Part shown: positions 1 to 5,696 of the stretch, one piece after another
Layout: each line of letters opens with the position of its first letter
Position numbering within the stretch: position 1 is the first letter of the stretch
DNA from: Candidatus Aminicenantota bacterium
GTDB taxonomy: Bacteria > Acidobacteriota > Aminicenantia > JAMOAD01
DNA: 5,696 nucleotides
NCBI GenBank assembly: GCA_027070475.1
Contig: JALXDT010000186.1
Coordinates: 1-5,696 of the forward strand
Direction: 5' to 3'
Position numbers and translations under genes: made by a program
Notes under the pieces: generated by a model
The model's input: the letters and a program-made list of their open reading frames with translations, nothing else
Told to the model about the DNA's origin: nothing
The model's database searches: none

Positions 1-539
1 ATGCTGAGGTATGGATAAGCGGCAGTTTCGGACACATGTTATCACTTTCTTCCACTTTTACAGATATAACAACAAAAGATTATGATTTATATACTATGAG
101 TCAGGAAAATAAGATAGGGTTCAATATCGGAGGTTCTCTGATATTTCATTTTTCAAAAAACGGATATCTTAATATAAACGGCGGTCTATTTCCTATTACA
201 GAAAAATACAAAAAAACAATCGAACTAATGGGAAAAGAATATTCAAGTTCTCATTTCAATAGTTTTAACAATTACTATTTAAGAATATTTCCGGAATACA
301 GAAAAGCTCAAAAATATGGAATTTATACAGGGTTTGGATTTAACTTTTTAAAAAAGGAAAATTCTGTTTTTAAAGTTAATAATTTAAACAGTTCAATTCA
401 TAGTGGTTTCAAATATTATGTAAAAGGAACTGAAAATCTCAATTTTTCACTCGGAATGGATGCAGGCTACTATTTCTTTTACAACAATTTCTTTGCTATT
501 ACTTTTAATTTAAATATTGAGAGAAAAATAGGCTTTTAA
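1..539 (+). CDS. Probable outer-membrane beta-barrel protein, C-terminal part (5' end outside window)
   Basis: The reading frame is already open at the left edge: codons run without a stop from position 3 to a TAA at 537-539, giving 178 visible residues. The ATG at 36 is therefore probably internal (visible residue 12), and the true start lies upstream. The visible part has no enzymatic motif. It shows repeated short stretches of alternating polar and hydrophobic or aromatic residues separated by Asn/Gly/Lys-rich turns, for example 'IGFNIGGSLIFHFS', 'YGIYTGFGFNFL' and 'GYYFFYNNFFAITFNLNI'. It ends in a terminal Phe ('ERKIGF'). Amphipathic strands plus a terminal aromatic residue are the classic pattern of an outer-membrane barrel recognised by the BAM complex. 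The specific function (porin, transporter or structural) cannot be told. It converges with the OmpA-like gene, with 7 bp between stops and no visible terminator hairpin between them. Confidence 0.65.
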   Translation, partial: AEVWISGSFGHMLSLSSTFTDITTKDYDLYTMSQENKIGFNIGGSLIFHFSKNGYLNINGGLFPITEKYKKTIELMGKEYSSSHFNSFNNYYLRIFPEYRKAQKYGIYTGFGFNFLKKENSVFKVNNLNSSIHSGFKYYVKGTENLNFSLGMDAGYYFFYNNFFAITFNLNIERKIGF

Positions 540-546
540 AGTTAAT

Positions 547-1488
547 CTATTGTTCAACAAGTTCGACTCTTCTGTTTTTTGCTCTACCCTCGTCGGTTTT
601 GTTAGATGCAACAGGAGCTAAGGGGCCCACTCCGAAAGCTTTCAACCTATCAGGAGAAATTCCGTGCTTTCCTATTAATTCTTTTACCACAGCTTTTGCT
701 CTCTCAAGAGAAAGTTTCATATTGTATTCAAATTTCCCCACATTATCAGTATGCCCGACAACATAAAGTTTTACCTCAGGATTCTCTTTTAAGTACTTGG
801 CTATCTCTTTTACTACTGGTAAAGACTCAGGTTTTAAAACTGCTTTGTTAAAATCAAAGTGAATTCCGTAAAGAGCAATATGCCCGGCTGCCCTTATTGT
901 ATCTCCAATCTTCTTACTTGAAATCAATCCTGTTTCCATTGATTTTACCTCGGCAATCCCCACAGCTGCTTTCCCCGGACGTCCTCTATATCCCTCCCCC
1001 ACATAAACTGAGACATAGATGTCTTTTTGTGGAGATACTGCCACAAAATAAAAATGATCACTATTTTTCTCACTGCCAAATCCCCATATTCCCGGAAAAC
1101 CTGCAACTTTTTCAACAAAATCCCTTATATTTTTTGTTCTTAAAGAGGTAATTATTTTAAATCCCGCGTTCTTAACAGCATACTCATAATTTTTAAAAAC
1201 CTCATAAGCACTTTTTTTTAAAGGAATTCTGTATATAATTCTGGTTATTTTTCCTTCCACCTTTCCTCTTTTACAATCCTTTAAAGTGTAGTTGGTTTTT
1301 CCTTTTGGTGCTTTTAGAAAATAGAATTCATCAAAACTCTTCTGAGAATAGTAAATGATCACTGAGCCGGGATATCTTGAAAGAAGCGGATGATCCTTGC
1401 TCCCCGGAGGATCAGCATAATTAAAACCATTAATAACAAAAAAGAATAGAAAAAATAGAAGAAAAACTTTTCCGGAGTAACCTTTCAT
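547..1488 (-). CDS. OmpA-family protein with 'KDHPLLSRYPGS' N-terminal domain and C-terminal peptidoglycan-binding domain
   Basis: This 313-residue protein probably anchors the outer membrane or periplasm to the cell wall. It starts with a signal peptide (residues 1 to about 25, Phe/Leu-rich core, likely cut after 'NYA'). There is no lipobox Cys, so a lipoprotein is unlikely. Residues 30-185 form the N-terminal domain that opens with 'KDHPLLSRYPGS', which I recognise from a widespread group of OmpA-like proteins; its exact role is unknown. Residues 203-313 are a complete OmpA C-terminal domain: 'YGIHFDFNKAVLKPES', 'VVGHTDNVG', 'LSLERAKAV' and 'GRAKNRRVELV'. D248 (in HTD) and R263 are 15 residues apart, as are the two diaminopimelate-binding residues of Acinetobacter OmpA (D271/R286), so peptidoglycan binding should be intact. 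No multi-strand barrel is evident in this chain. AGGAGG lies 5 nt before the ATG and fixes the start. The length is normal for the group. Confidence 0.9.
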   Translation of the reverse strand: MKGYSGKVFLLFFLFFFVINGFNYADPPGSKDHPLLSRYPGSVIIYYSQKSFDEFYFLKAPKGKTNYTLKDCKRGKVEGKITRIIYRIPLKKSAYEVFKNYEYAVKNAGFKIITSLRTKNIRDFVEKVAGFPGIWGFGSEKNSDHFYFVAVSPQKDIYVSVYVGEGYRGRPGKAAVGIAEVKSMETGLISSKKIGDTIRAAGHIALYGIHFDFNKAVLKPESLPVVKEIAKYLKENPEVKLYVVGHTDNVGKFEYNMKLSLERAKAVVKELIGKHGISPDRLKAFGVGPLAPVASNKTDEGRAKNRRVELVEQ

Positions 1489-1493
1489 CTTAA

Positions 1494-1499
1494 CCTCCT
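1494..1499 (-). promoter_or_regulatory. Shine-Dalgarno site of the OmpA-family gene
   Basis: A perfect AGGAGG on the minus strand sits 5 nt before the ATG at 1488. It supports that start, which also gives a clean signal peptide. Confidence 0.8.
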
Positions 1500-1506
1500 A
1501 TTAAAA

Positions 1507-1530
1507 ATATTGCAAAACGATATTGCAAAA
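1507..1530. repeat. Perfect 11-bp tandem direct repeat in the OmpA gene leader
   Basis: ATATTGCAAAA occurs at 1507-1517 and again at 1520-1530, separated by CG (13-bp period). On the minus strand it reads TTTTGCAATAT twice. It ends 8 nt before the Shine-Dalgarno site of the OmpA-family gene. If the promoter at 1570-1598 is right, the repeat is in the 5' untranslated RNA. Two spaced copies could be a tandem protein- or RNA-binding site, but the function is unknown. Confidence 0.6.
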
Positions 1531-1569
1531 TCCATGCCATTGTAAAGCCCGTTTTTACCATAGTTTCTA

Positions 1570-1598
1570 ATTATATTAAAAATTTGAACTGTTTTCAT
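1570..1598 (-). promoter_or_regulatory. Candidate sigma-70-type promoter for the OmpA-family gene
   Basis: On the minus strand, a consensus -10 box TATAAT (1570-1575) is preceded, at 17-bp spacing, by ATGAAA (1593-1598; 4 of 6 to TTGACA). Transcription would begin near 1563 and leave a leader of about 75 nt containing the direct repeat. The -10 is exact, but such hexamers arise easily in AT-rich DNA, so this is tentative. Confidence 0.4.
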
Positions 1599-1717
1599 CT
1601 TATAACATCTGATAAAAAAAATTTACTCCCATTAAATTTACGGAAATTCATCATTAAATCAACAAGCATACAGGATAAATCAAAAAAATTCTCAAGAAAT
1701 AGTATACTGAAAAATTG

Positions 1718-1745
1718 AAAAAATTTAAGAGGTTTTATCTCTCTT
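1718..1745 (-). terminator. Weak candidate intrinsic terminator after the M14 operon
   Basis: About 60 nt past the peptidase stop, the minus strand reads AAGAG, a 9-nt loop, CTCTT, then AAATTTTTT. This gives a stem of only 5 bp (1741-1745 with 1727-1731) followed by a T-run. The position and T-run suit a terminator, but the stem is short and weak. Confidence 0.25.
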
Positions 1746-1807
1746 TATCTTTTATTAATACTATTATTATTCTAAAATCTTGATATATGTTAATCACAAA
1801 GATAAAT

Positions 1808-3499
1808 TTAAATTTTAATCTCTTTTACTCTCTTTCCTCCTTTCTCTGATTCATATATAATTTTTACATTGCCTTTACCTTTAACTATCCATTGAATATA
1901 TTTAAATCCCATTCCATTAATTGAGTTAATTCTAATTTTCTCAGGATGGTGTTTTTGCGGAGTATATTTTTTCAATTGATGATCATACTCAATTCCACCG
2001 CTTATGACTTTTAAATTTTTTCCCCTTATCCTAACATAATCCGGTTTTCCTATATTTTTCATCACTGCATGCTGAGTCCTTGTGGGAATCATTCTATCAT
2101 TCATTATAAGAACTCTTATTCTGTAAAGCCCTTTCCCTATCTTTTCCTTCTTAACTTCCTTGATTTTCACATCCGGAAGATGAAAGGCATTGAAAATTAC
2201 AAAGGCGCCATTTCTATGACAGAGCTCCTCCAATTGAAATCCCGGAGTAACCCTTGTGGTCATCTTTTTCCAGCCACCAAGCTCAATATCTCCGTATTGA
2301 GGATGCTTATAGTGATGCCAGTTTACAAACCCCGCTCCGTGTAAAATTTCATCATTCCACTTCATTCTCTCCTCAGGAGTAACCTTACCATCCTTATTAA
2401 AATCCTGCTGAGCCTGATAAAGTTCATTTGTAAATGAGATAATCCCCAAAGTCCTATAGCTGAAATCATTGAATCCGCCGAAAACAGGATAAAGATCTTT
2501 CCAGCTTATCATATAATCATAACCGGGAAGAAGTTTTTCTCCCTCTTTGCCTATATAATCATACACTTTAACATCCGCGAAAGGATATCTTCCCATATTG
2601 TTGGCACCGGGTCCCCTTAAAATCATTCCTCCGGAATTGTGAAAATCCTGCGTAGCTGCTATATTTTTGTGAGTTATTAAAAATTTGGCTATCGCATAGG
2701 TTTCGGAAGGTTCAAAGGGATAATCACTCGTCCCATACTGAATAAAAGGAGGCATCCAATTGAATCCGAATGTTCTGTTCATATCATATCCGCCTAAAGG
2801 ATCCTCATTTACAAGTCCGTCACCATCATTGTCTATTCCTTCAAGTCCTAACATTATATAGTCTCCCTTCTCTCCCGGTTTTACTCTTACCATAATTCTC
2901 GGATCTTTGGGATCCAATTTTAAATAACCCGTTCCGGGTTTGACCTTTTTTCTCATCTGAACAATATTCCCATCACCATCCAGATCATCATAATCATCCT
3001 CATCGTAAAGGCCGTCTCTATCATCATCTATTGGCTTTTTATTAATTCTTGAGGTACTCGGGGTATTGGGTTTGTCCATAAAAAAAGCTCTCCCGTCGGG
3101 ATTCACTATTGGCACAATATAAAAAGCAACACGATTAACAAGATCTGTAATCTTTTTTACTTTTCCATAGTTTGAAAGGAGATAATCCATTATATAGAGG
3201 GTAACCTCAGTTCCCTGAATCTCATTTCCATGAATATTCGCATCAACATACATAGCAGGTTTGTCAGATGCTTTTCCCGTATCAGGATTATTGATTGTAA
3301 CTGCCCAGAGATCTCTTCCCTGATAACTTTTTCCTATTGTTTCAATTTTTACAAACTTAGGATACTTAGATTTTATTTTCTGTAGTGCTTGAAAAACCTC
3401 TTTATAATTGTAATATCTGTCATATCTTAAAATCAGAGAATAAGATAAACTCGTCAAGAACAGAGCCAAAACAAAAACAGATAAAATTTTCTTTCTCAT
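1808..3499 (-). CDS. Secreted M14-family zinc metallocarboxypeptidase, predicted active
   Basis: This 563-residue exported peptidase should remove C-terminal residues from peptides or proteins. It has a signal peptide (1 to about 21) and no propeptide, because the M14 fold starts at once ('YYNYKEVFQAL', 'IGKSYQGRDLW'). Catalytic residues are complete: zinc ligands H90 and E93 (HGNE) and H287 ('DFHNSGG'), NPDG at 133-136, carboxylate-binding N241-R242 ('DMNR'), Y337 (CPA Tyr248) and general base E359 ('FTNEL'). Position 344, matching CPA residue 255 in the specificity pocket, is Asn. Acidic D.D.DG loops lie at 158-168, 172-177 and 223-233, and a canonical EF-hand loop at 366-377 (D366, N368, D370, G371, E377), so calcium probably stabilises it. 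Residues 398-409 carry the 'HPQYGDIELGG' segment and about 440-563 form a beta-rich C-terminal domain. The start overlaps the upstream paralogue's stop (ATGA), with GGAGGT 5 nt before. The natural substrate cannot be told. Confidence 0.92.
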   Translation of the reverse strand: MRKKILSVFVLALFLTSLSYSLILRYDRYYNYKEVFQALQKIKSKYPKFVKIETIGKSYQGRDLWAVTINNPDTGKASDKPAMYVDANIHGNEIQGTEVTLYIMDYLLSNYGKVKKITDLVNRVAFYIVPIVNPDGRAFFMDKPNTPSTSRINKKPIDDDRDGLYDEDDYDDLDGDGNIVQMRKKVKPGTGYLKLDPKDPRIMVRVKPGEKGDYIMLGLEGIDNDGDGLVNEDPLGGYDMNRTFGFNWMPPFIQYGTSDYPFEPSETYAIAKFLITHKNIAATQDFHNSGGMILRGPGANNMGRYPFADVKVYDYIGKEGEKLLPGYDYMISWKDLYPVFGGFNDFSYRTLGIISFTNELYQAQQDFNKDGKVTPEERMKWNDEILHGAGFVNWHHYKHPQYGDIELGGWKKMTTRVTPGFQLEELCHRNGAFVIFNAFHLPDVKIKEVKKEKIGKGLYRIRVLIMNDRMIPTRTQHAVMKNIGKPDYVRIRGKNLKVISGGIEYDHQLKKYTPQKHHPEKIRINSINGMGFKYIQWIVKGKGNVKIIYESEKGGKRVKEIKI

Positions 3500-5484
3500 T
3501 TCACACCTCCCAGATTAATACTCTTTTCCATATCAACGATTTTTTCATGATGAATCTTTATTTTTATCTTCTTATTTTTACCAGGATAAATTAAATAGCT
3601 AACTTTTTTTGCCGAACCAATCCCTCCCAAATCATTTATTTTCACAAGCTTTTTACCTTCAATCAAAATTGCATCCTTGGGAAGAATAAGCTTTACAAGT
3701 ATTGGCATTGAATACTTATTCCTCTTAGCCATATTTAGATAGAATGGAAGATAACCTTCATTGACAATATAAAAGTTAACTCTATATACTCCGCTATTTT
3801 CTCTCTTAACCTTTAAACCTTCAAGTTTTACAGACGGAGTCTTCTTGACAAGCATGTCAAAAAAATTTGTTACTAATTTACTGTTTTCCTCAACTTTATT
3901 ATAAGGAGGAATCTCATCCGTAAATGGAACAATACCTCCTATCTCAACTTCTCCCAACTGAGGGTGATTAAATCTCTGCCATTTGACAACACCTTTGCCT
4001 TTCAGCTCATTTTCTATGTATGATTTGAGGTCCTTGTTAAGAGATTTTTTACCCTCTGATCTTTTTTGATATTTTTCAAGAAAAGAAGCCATTTTTAAAG
4101 GAGTTAACCTTCCGGATTCAACCATCTTTCTTATCATTTTAACATTAAAAGAGGGAGGCATTCTAAAACCTTTCATAAAACTTTCTATTTCAGAATCCTT
4201 GAGTTTTAGAAAATCATCTTTGCTCATCTTCTTAAGTTTCTCTATAGTGAGCCCTTTATTCTGTTTCTTTTCGGATTTAGCTTTTGGCAAAGACCATACA
4301 TCAACAGCTATTGTGGGAATACCAAGATTAAAATAAAACCATTTTACAATTGAACCATCCTCTTCACCTTTAACTTTTCTGTCTATGCTGATTTTTTCTT
4401 TCTTTGCAAGATCCTTGTATTGTTTTGAAAGCTCCTTATAATATGAATAATCCTTTGGATCTATACTTGCAGGTGGCGCAACTCCCAAAAAACTTGCAAC
4501 CATCTGTGGAGTGATTTTCATCCCTCCTCCGACCCCGCTTTCATTTAAGATCTTAACCAATTCACTTATCTTGTATTTTTTCTTGGTATCAATTCCCAAA
4601 AATTTTCCGAATCTTTCAGGAACCTTTACAGGCATATCTCCCAATTTAGAGCTTCTACCCATCTCGGGGAGTTTTATCATATTATTTGTTCTGTCAATTA
4701 TATATGCAAGCTCAATGTTTTTATGTTTTAAAACAAAAGTCATTAGAGTTTTGGTTGTCTTCTGAGAAACAGGATAAAGCCCCGAACTTTTCTTATAATA
4801 TTTAAAGAGGACAGGAAAATTATTGTTTATTATAACTCCACCTTTTGAATCCTCATTGTATTTTCCATCTCCATCATTATCTATTCCTTCCGTATAATAT
4901 TTATAAACACCTCTCTCTTCTTTAATAGGATTAGCTTTTTTTAGCAAATATGGAAATGATTTATCTTCAACATAGTTACCGTCAACAGCCTTAACTCGCA
5001 TCATTGTTATATATCCATCATGATTAAGGTCTTCGGGCGGGTCCTCATCTATCAAACCATCTCCATCATCATCTTTAGGAGTAAAGTTTTTAACTCTCTT
5101 TTCAAGAGGTTTCTTAAAATAAATATCATAGAGATCAGGATTCATAACAGGAATGATAATAAAAGATTTATCTTTGTATTCACCGTTTTTTATCTTGCTT
5201 AAAATATCTTTTGAAAGAATTAATGCAGCTTCAGAAGCAGCAAGATCATAGCCCGAAATATTCGCTCCTATGAAAACAGCGGGCAAATTCTCTTTACCAA
5301 CAATAAAAGCATATATATTCTTACCTGAATCAGATTTTCCTATAACTTTCAGCTTTGTATAAGAAGAAGACAAACTTTTAAAAGCACTGATAAGCTCTCT
5401 GTAGTTTTTATAATCTGATTTTTGGGCATTAACAAAGAATGGCATTAACAGGATAATCAAAAAGATAACAGTTATTTTTTTCAT
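3496..5484 (-). CDS. M14-like pseudopeptidase, paralogue of the downstream carboxypeptidase with all catalytic residues replaced
   Basis: This 662-residue exported protein has the M14 fold but is predicted inactive as a zinc carboxypeptidase. The signal peptide is about 1-20 (cut after 'VNA'). Line-up with the downstream enzyme is easy: 'ANISGYDLAASE' matches 'ANIHGNEIQGTE', 'MNPDLY' matches 'VNPDGR', 'GGVIINNNF' matches 'GGYDMNRTF', and 'HPQLGEVEIGG' matches 'HPQYGDIELGG'. The zinc ligands become S77, D80 and D264, the NR pair becomes N220-N221, the catalytic Tyr becomes G373 and the base becomes D395. Asp-rich loops are kept at 138-148, 152-157 and 202-212, but the EF-hand loop is not. Two Lys-rich helical insertions (about 275-370 and 400-495) make it longer and share an internal repeat. 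A beta-rich C-terminal domain (about 553-645) matches the partner's. The frame is intact. GGAGGT lies 4 nt before the ATG, which overlaps an upstream stop. A substrate-binding, inhibitory or heterodimer role is inference. Confidence 0.85.
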   Translation of the reverse strand: MKKITVIFLIILLMPFFVNAQKSDYKNYRELISAFKSLSSSYTKLKVIGKSDSGKNIYAFIVGKENLPAVFIGANISGYDLAASEAALILSKDILSKIKNGEYKDKSFIIIPVMNPDLYDIYFKKPLEKRVKNFTPKDDDGDGLIDEDPPEDLNHDGYITMMRVKAVDGNYVEDKSFPYLLKKANPIKEERGVYKYYTEGIDNDGDGKYNEDSKGGVIINNNFPVLFKYYKKSSGLYPVSQKTTKTLMTFVLKHKNIELAYIIDRTNNMIKLPEMGRSSKLGDMPVKVPERFGKFLGIDTKKKYKISELVKILNESGVGGGMKITPQMVASFLGVAPPASIDPKDYSYYKELSKQYKDLAKKEKISIDRKVKGEEDGSIVKWFYFNLGIPTIAVDVWSLPKAKSEKKQNKGLTIEKLKKMSKDDFLKLKDSEIESFMKGFRMPPSFNVKMIRKMVESGRLTPLKMASFLEKYQKRSEGKKSLNKDLKSYIENELKGKGVVKWQRFNHPQLGEVEIGGIVPFTDEIPPYNKVEENSKLVTNFFDMLVKKTPSVKLEGLKVKRENSGVYRVNFYIVNEGYLPFYLNMAKRNKYSMPILVKLILPKDAILIEGKKLVKINDLGGIGSAKKVSYLIYPGKNKKIKIKIHHEKIVDMEKSINLGGVK
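3505..3510 (-). promoter_or_regulatory. Shine-Dalgarno site of the M14 peptidase gene, inside the upstream gene
   Basis: GGAGGT on the minus strand is 5 nt before the ATG at 3499 and lies within the last codons (Gly-Gly-Val-Lys) of the upstream gene. With the ATGA overlap at 3496-3499 it points to translational coupling, and it decides the start. Confidence 0.8.
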
Positions 5485-5696
5485 TTACACCTCCGTGTTA
5501 TTGTTAATAGATATAATACGAAACCAAACAGATTTTGTTCAAAAAAAAATCTATACTTTAAAATACTGATAATATATAAAATAATTGTCAAAAAAACTAT
5601 CTTTAGAGCAAACCCGGATATTTTATTTTTATATTGAACTCTTTTGGCTTGAAGTTCATTGTTTAGATTATCTATAACAATTGCTCCACCATAAAT
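5481..5696 (-). CDS. Probable membrane protein, C-terminal part (5' end outside window)
   Basis: On the minus strand a frame without any stop runs from the right edge to a TGA at 5481-5483: 71 visible codons, none of them ATG, so a search that demands a start codon misses it. The first ~26 visible residues are hydrophilic ('YGGAIVIDNLNNELQAKR'). Two hydrophobic segments follow, about 29-46 ('FALKIVFLTIILYIISIL') and 50-66 ('FFFEQNLFGFVLYLLTI'), and the chain ends in a positive tail (Arg-Arg-Cys-Lys), as expected for a membrane protein. I do not recognise the family. The stop overlaps the start of the pseudopeptidase gene as ATGA, the same arrangement as the next junction, which is the best evidence that it is real. 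An open run of 71 codons in DNA this AT-rich is unlikely by chance, though not impossible. Confidence 0.6.
   Translation of the reverse strand: MYGGAIVIDNLNNELQAKRVQYKNKISGFALKIVFLTIILYIISILKYRFFFEQNLFGFVLYLLTITRRCK
5489..5494 (-). promoter_or_regulatory. Shine-Dalgarno site of the M14-like pseudopeptidase gene
   Basis: GGAGGT on the minus strand, 4 nt before the ATG at 5484, lies inside the last codons of the upstream membrane-protein frame. The context GGAGGTGTAAATGA is almost the same as that of the next gene (GGAGGTGTGAAATGA). Confidence 0.75.

Larger units (their letters stand above)
1489..1807. other. 319-bp AT-rich intergenic region, no gene seen
   Basis: This gap lies between the start of the OmpA-family gene and the stop of the M14 peptidase gene, both on the minus strand. 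Stops are frequent and I see no convincing small ORF, tRNA or structured RNA. It holds the Shine-Dalgarno site, an 11-bp direct repeat (1507-1530), a probable minus-strand promoter (1570-1598) and a weak hairpin with a T-run downstream of the peptidase gene (1718-1745). The remaining 1600-1717 and 1746-1807 are AT-rich with no feature I can support. Confidence 0.6.

Noticed and set aside
520..570. Bidirectional terminator between the convergent barrel and OmpA-family genes
   Set aside because: Only 7 bp separate the stops and I found no GC-rich stem with a T-run on either strand. Termination may lie inside the opposite gene or depend on Rho.
606..1151. Open frames on the plus strand opposite the OmpA-family gene (also at 2069-2344, 3385-3594, 4511-4765 and 5020-5202 opposite the operon)
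   Set aside because: They lie antisense to well-supported genes, have low-complexity Leu/Phe/Ser/Pro-rich translations and lack good ribosome sites. They are by-products of the real genes.
3496..5484. Decayed pseudogene as an explanation for the inactive M14 protein
   Set aside because: The frame is intact over 662 codons, with a good signal peptide, Shine-Dalgarno site, coupled stop and conserved acidic loops. Decay would be expected to leave stops or frameshifts.
5513..5542. Promoter-like TTGAAC - 18 bp - TATTAT on the minus strand upstream of the pseudopeptidase gene
   Set aside because: It lies inside the open membrane-protein frame that is coupled to this gene. In such AT-rich coding DNA the match (4 of 6 and 5 of 6) is weak evidence. 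An internal promoter is not excluded.
5530..5552. 7-bp inverted repeat AGATTTT...AAAATCT
   Set aside because: It is AT-only apart from one G-C pair per arm, is weak, and lies inside the coding frame, so it is not a convincing terminator or operator.
1..5696. CRISPR array, insertion sequence, tRNA or rRNA
   Set aside because: No regular repeat-spacer pattern, transposase frame, terminal inverted repeats or tRNA-like fold was seen on either strand.

Overview
The window looks like chromosome from a low-G+C (roughly one third G+C), Gram-negative (diderm) bacterium. It holds the end of a probable outer-membrane beta-barrel protein and an OmpA-type peptidoglycan-binding protein. Three proteins carry Sec-type signal peptides, and the starts have strong AGGAGG/GGAGGT Shine-Dalgarno sites. 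Proteins are rich in Lys, Ile, Phe and Asn, as AT-rich genomes give. The M14 peptidase subfamily with acidic Asp-rich insertions occurs in several diderm phyla, so the phylum cannot be fixed from this sequence.

Layout. At the left edge, on the plus strand, is the 3' part of a probable beta-barrel gene (to 539). It converges, 7 bp apart, with a minus-strand gene (547-1488) for a secreted OmpA-family protein. A 319-bp AT-rich gap (1489-1807) follows. It holds a probable promoter for the OmpA gene, a perfect 11-bp tandem direct repeat in its leader, and a weak candidate terminator for the genes to the right. The rest is one minus-strand operon read from right to left: a membrane protein cut by the right edge (5481-5696), a 662-residue M14-like protein (3496-5484) and a 563-residue M14 metallocarboxypeptidase (1808-3499). 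Each junction is an ATGA stop/start overlap with GGAGGTGT just before it, so the three are probably translationally coupled.

The main point of interest is the M14 pair. The downstream protein keeps every hallmark of an active zinc carboxypeptidase (H90, E93, H287, N241-R242, Y337, E359). The upstream protein is clearly its paralogue, with the same Asp-rich loops, the same 'HPQ.G..E.GG' segment and a similar C-terminal domain. All the matching catalytic positions are changed (S77, D80, D264, N220-N221, G373, D395), and it carries two extra helical insertions that share an internal repeat. An exported active/inactive peptidase pair made in a coupled way is the best candidate here for an undescribed system, perhaps an enzyme with a regulatory or substrate-binding pseudoenzyme partner. 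That role is inference.
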